Assembly (NCBI GenBank): GCA_002450295.1
Contig: DJYX01000267.1
Span: 1-41,935 of the forward strand
Direction of reading: 5' to 3'
DNA length: 41,935 bases
DNA from: Deltaproteobacteria bacterium UBA6967
GTDB lineage: Bacteria; SAR324; NAC60-12
The position numbers were made by a program, and so were the translations under genes. The notes under the pieces were generated by a model, which was not told the DNA's origin, did no database searches, and saw only the letters and a list, made by a program, of their open reading frames with translations. Of the stretch, positions 41,333-41,935 are shown in pieces. Each line of letters opens with the position of its first letter. The stretch's first letter is position 1.

Positions 41333-41935
41333 TTAGGGTTGCCAGAGATAAAGAAATCCAGAACTGGGCATCAGTGAGTCTGGTACACGAACGAGGTTGA
41401 CTTCTGCGGCACTGCTTCCTAACAAAGATGGTTGGAAGGAACTCGGCCGCTGATAGGCTACTACGGTTGCGCTCGCAGCGCCTGTACGCATTTGAGCAGC
41501 TAACAAAGCATCCTCCAAGTATCCCACATGATCTACGAGTTTCAATCTTCGAGCATCCTCTGCTGGAAAAATGCTTCCATCTGCTAACTTGAGCGCATCT
41601 TCTTGCGGAAGTTGTCGATTTTCAGCGACAAGTCCTACAAAGCGCTCATAGTGAGCGTTTAGAATACGAAGTAAGATTTCACGACTTTCTTTGCCGATAG
41701 GCTTCAAAGGTACTGCCAGTTCTTGCTTCGTAGATCCACTCGCGAGCACTTCCCCCTGGATACCAATTTTTTCAAGCAGCCCTTCAGCATTGAAGCGCAC
41801 CATGACCACGCCAATACTCCCTACAACCGATGTTGGATTGGCCCAGATTTCATCACCAGCCAAGGCCGCATAGTAACCTCCTGATGCCCCAATGGCTCCA
41901 ATGCTGACGACAATCGGCTTGCCGCTGCGTTCCCT
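41333..41935 (-). CDS. sppA: Signal peptide peptidase SppA (S49), C-terminal part
   Basis: The 5' end is cut off by the right window edge. The visible 200 residues start with RERSGKPIVVSIGAIGASGG, containing the catalytic Ser of ASGGYYAA, then GDEIWANPTSVVGSIGVVM and the C-terminal part with QEDALKLADGSIFPAEDARRLKLVD. SppA degrades cleaved signal peptides in the inner membrane. The catalytic Lys could be supplied within or outside the visible part. The stop at 41333 is 24 bp before mgsA. Confidence 0.93.
   Translation of the reverse strand, partial: RERSGKPIVVSIGAIGASGGYYAALAGDEIWANPTSVVGSIGVVMVRFNAEGLLEKIGIQGEVLASGSTKQELAVPLKPIGKESREILLRILNAHYERFVGLVAENRQLPQEDALKLADGSIFPAEDARRLKLVDHVGYLEDALLAAQMRTGAASATVVAYQRPSSFQPSLLGSSAAEVNLVRVPDSLMPSSGFLYLWQP

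Noticed and set aside
1..41935. CRISPR arrays, transposons or prophage
   Set aside because: No regularly spaced direct repeats, transposase, integrase or phage structural genes were seen.

Overview
The window looks like chromosomal core and housekeeping DNA from a Gram-negative, aerobically respiring bacterium. It encodes the outer-membrane LPS inserter LptD, an SppA peptidase, a DegP protease, a Spy-like periplasmic protein, system I cytochrome c maturation (CcmF, CcmG), a complete alternative complex III (ActA-F) and a NuoM subunit. The gene mix suggests a deltaproteobacterium-like or SAR324-like lineage. That placement is inference, because no 16S gene or marker alignment was possible. No phage, insertion sequence, transposase or CRISPR array was seen.

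Layout. Positions 1-9904 are one long minus-strand block. Read in the direction of transcription it runs mpl, a SUMF1-like protein, a DUF4105/Lnb-domain protein, a small membrane protein, a cytochrome c'-like protein, a Cys-rich secreted protein, a membrane-anchored cytochrome c, a DUF411 copper-type protein, ccmF, ccmG, a TPR protein and an unknown partial gene. After a 328-bp gap comes a lone plus-strand TerB-like gene with a clear terminator. The minus-strand actABCDEF operon (18727 down to 10988) follows. A second minus block (25939 down to 18983) carries an SNase-like protein, yggS, ruvA, ssb, an unknown protein, an HD-GYP phosphodiesterase and an M23 peptidase. It diverges from lptD at a perfect 21-bp operator-like palindrome.

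The plus-strand stretch 26076-34324 holds lptD, a beta-barrel-like protein, nuoM, tRNA-Ser(GGA), the SRP RNA, dnaX, ybaB and a lipM-like gene. The tRNA/ffs/dnaX/ybaB order is a classic bacterial arrangement, but recR is replaced by the lipoyl gene. dnaX contains an A9 run whose two alternative frames both stop within about a dozen codons, as expected for tau/gamma production by slippage. The end of the window has degP and a Spy-like gene (minus), folK (plus), hemE (minus), a zinc-domain DnaC-like loader (plus), then argC, a small ArsC-family gene, mgsA and a partial sppA (all minus).

The most striking item is the ArsC-family gene at 40505-40855. It is invisible to normal ORF calling because an in-frame UGA lies where the first Cys of a CxxC redox motif belongs (UTTC). 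A bulged stem-loop with a GUU apex begins 15 nt downstream, so I interpret the gene as a selenoprotein with a bacterial SECIS.
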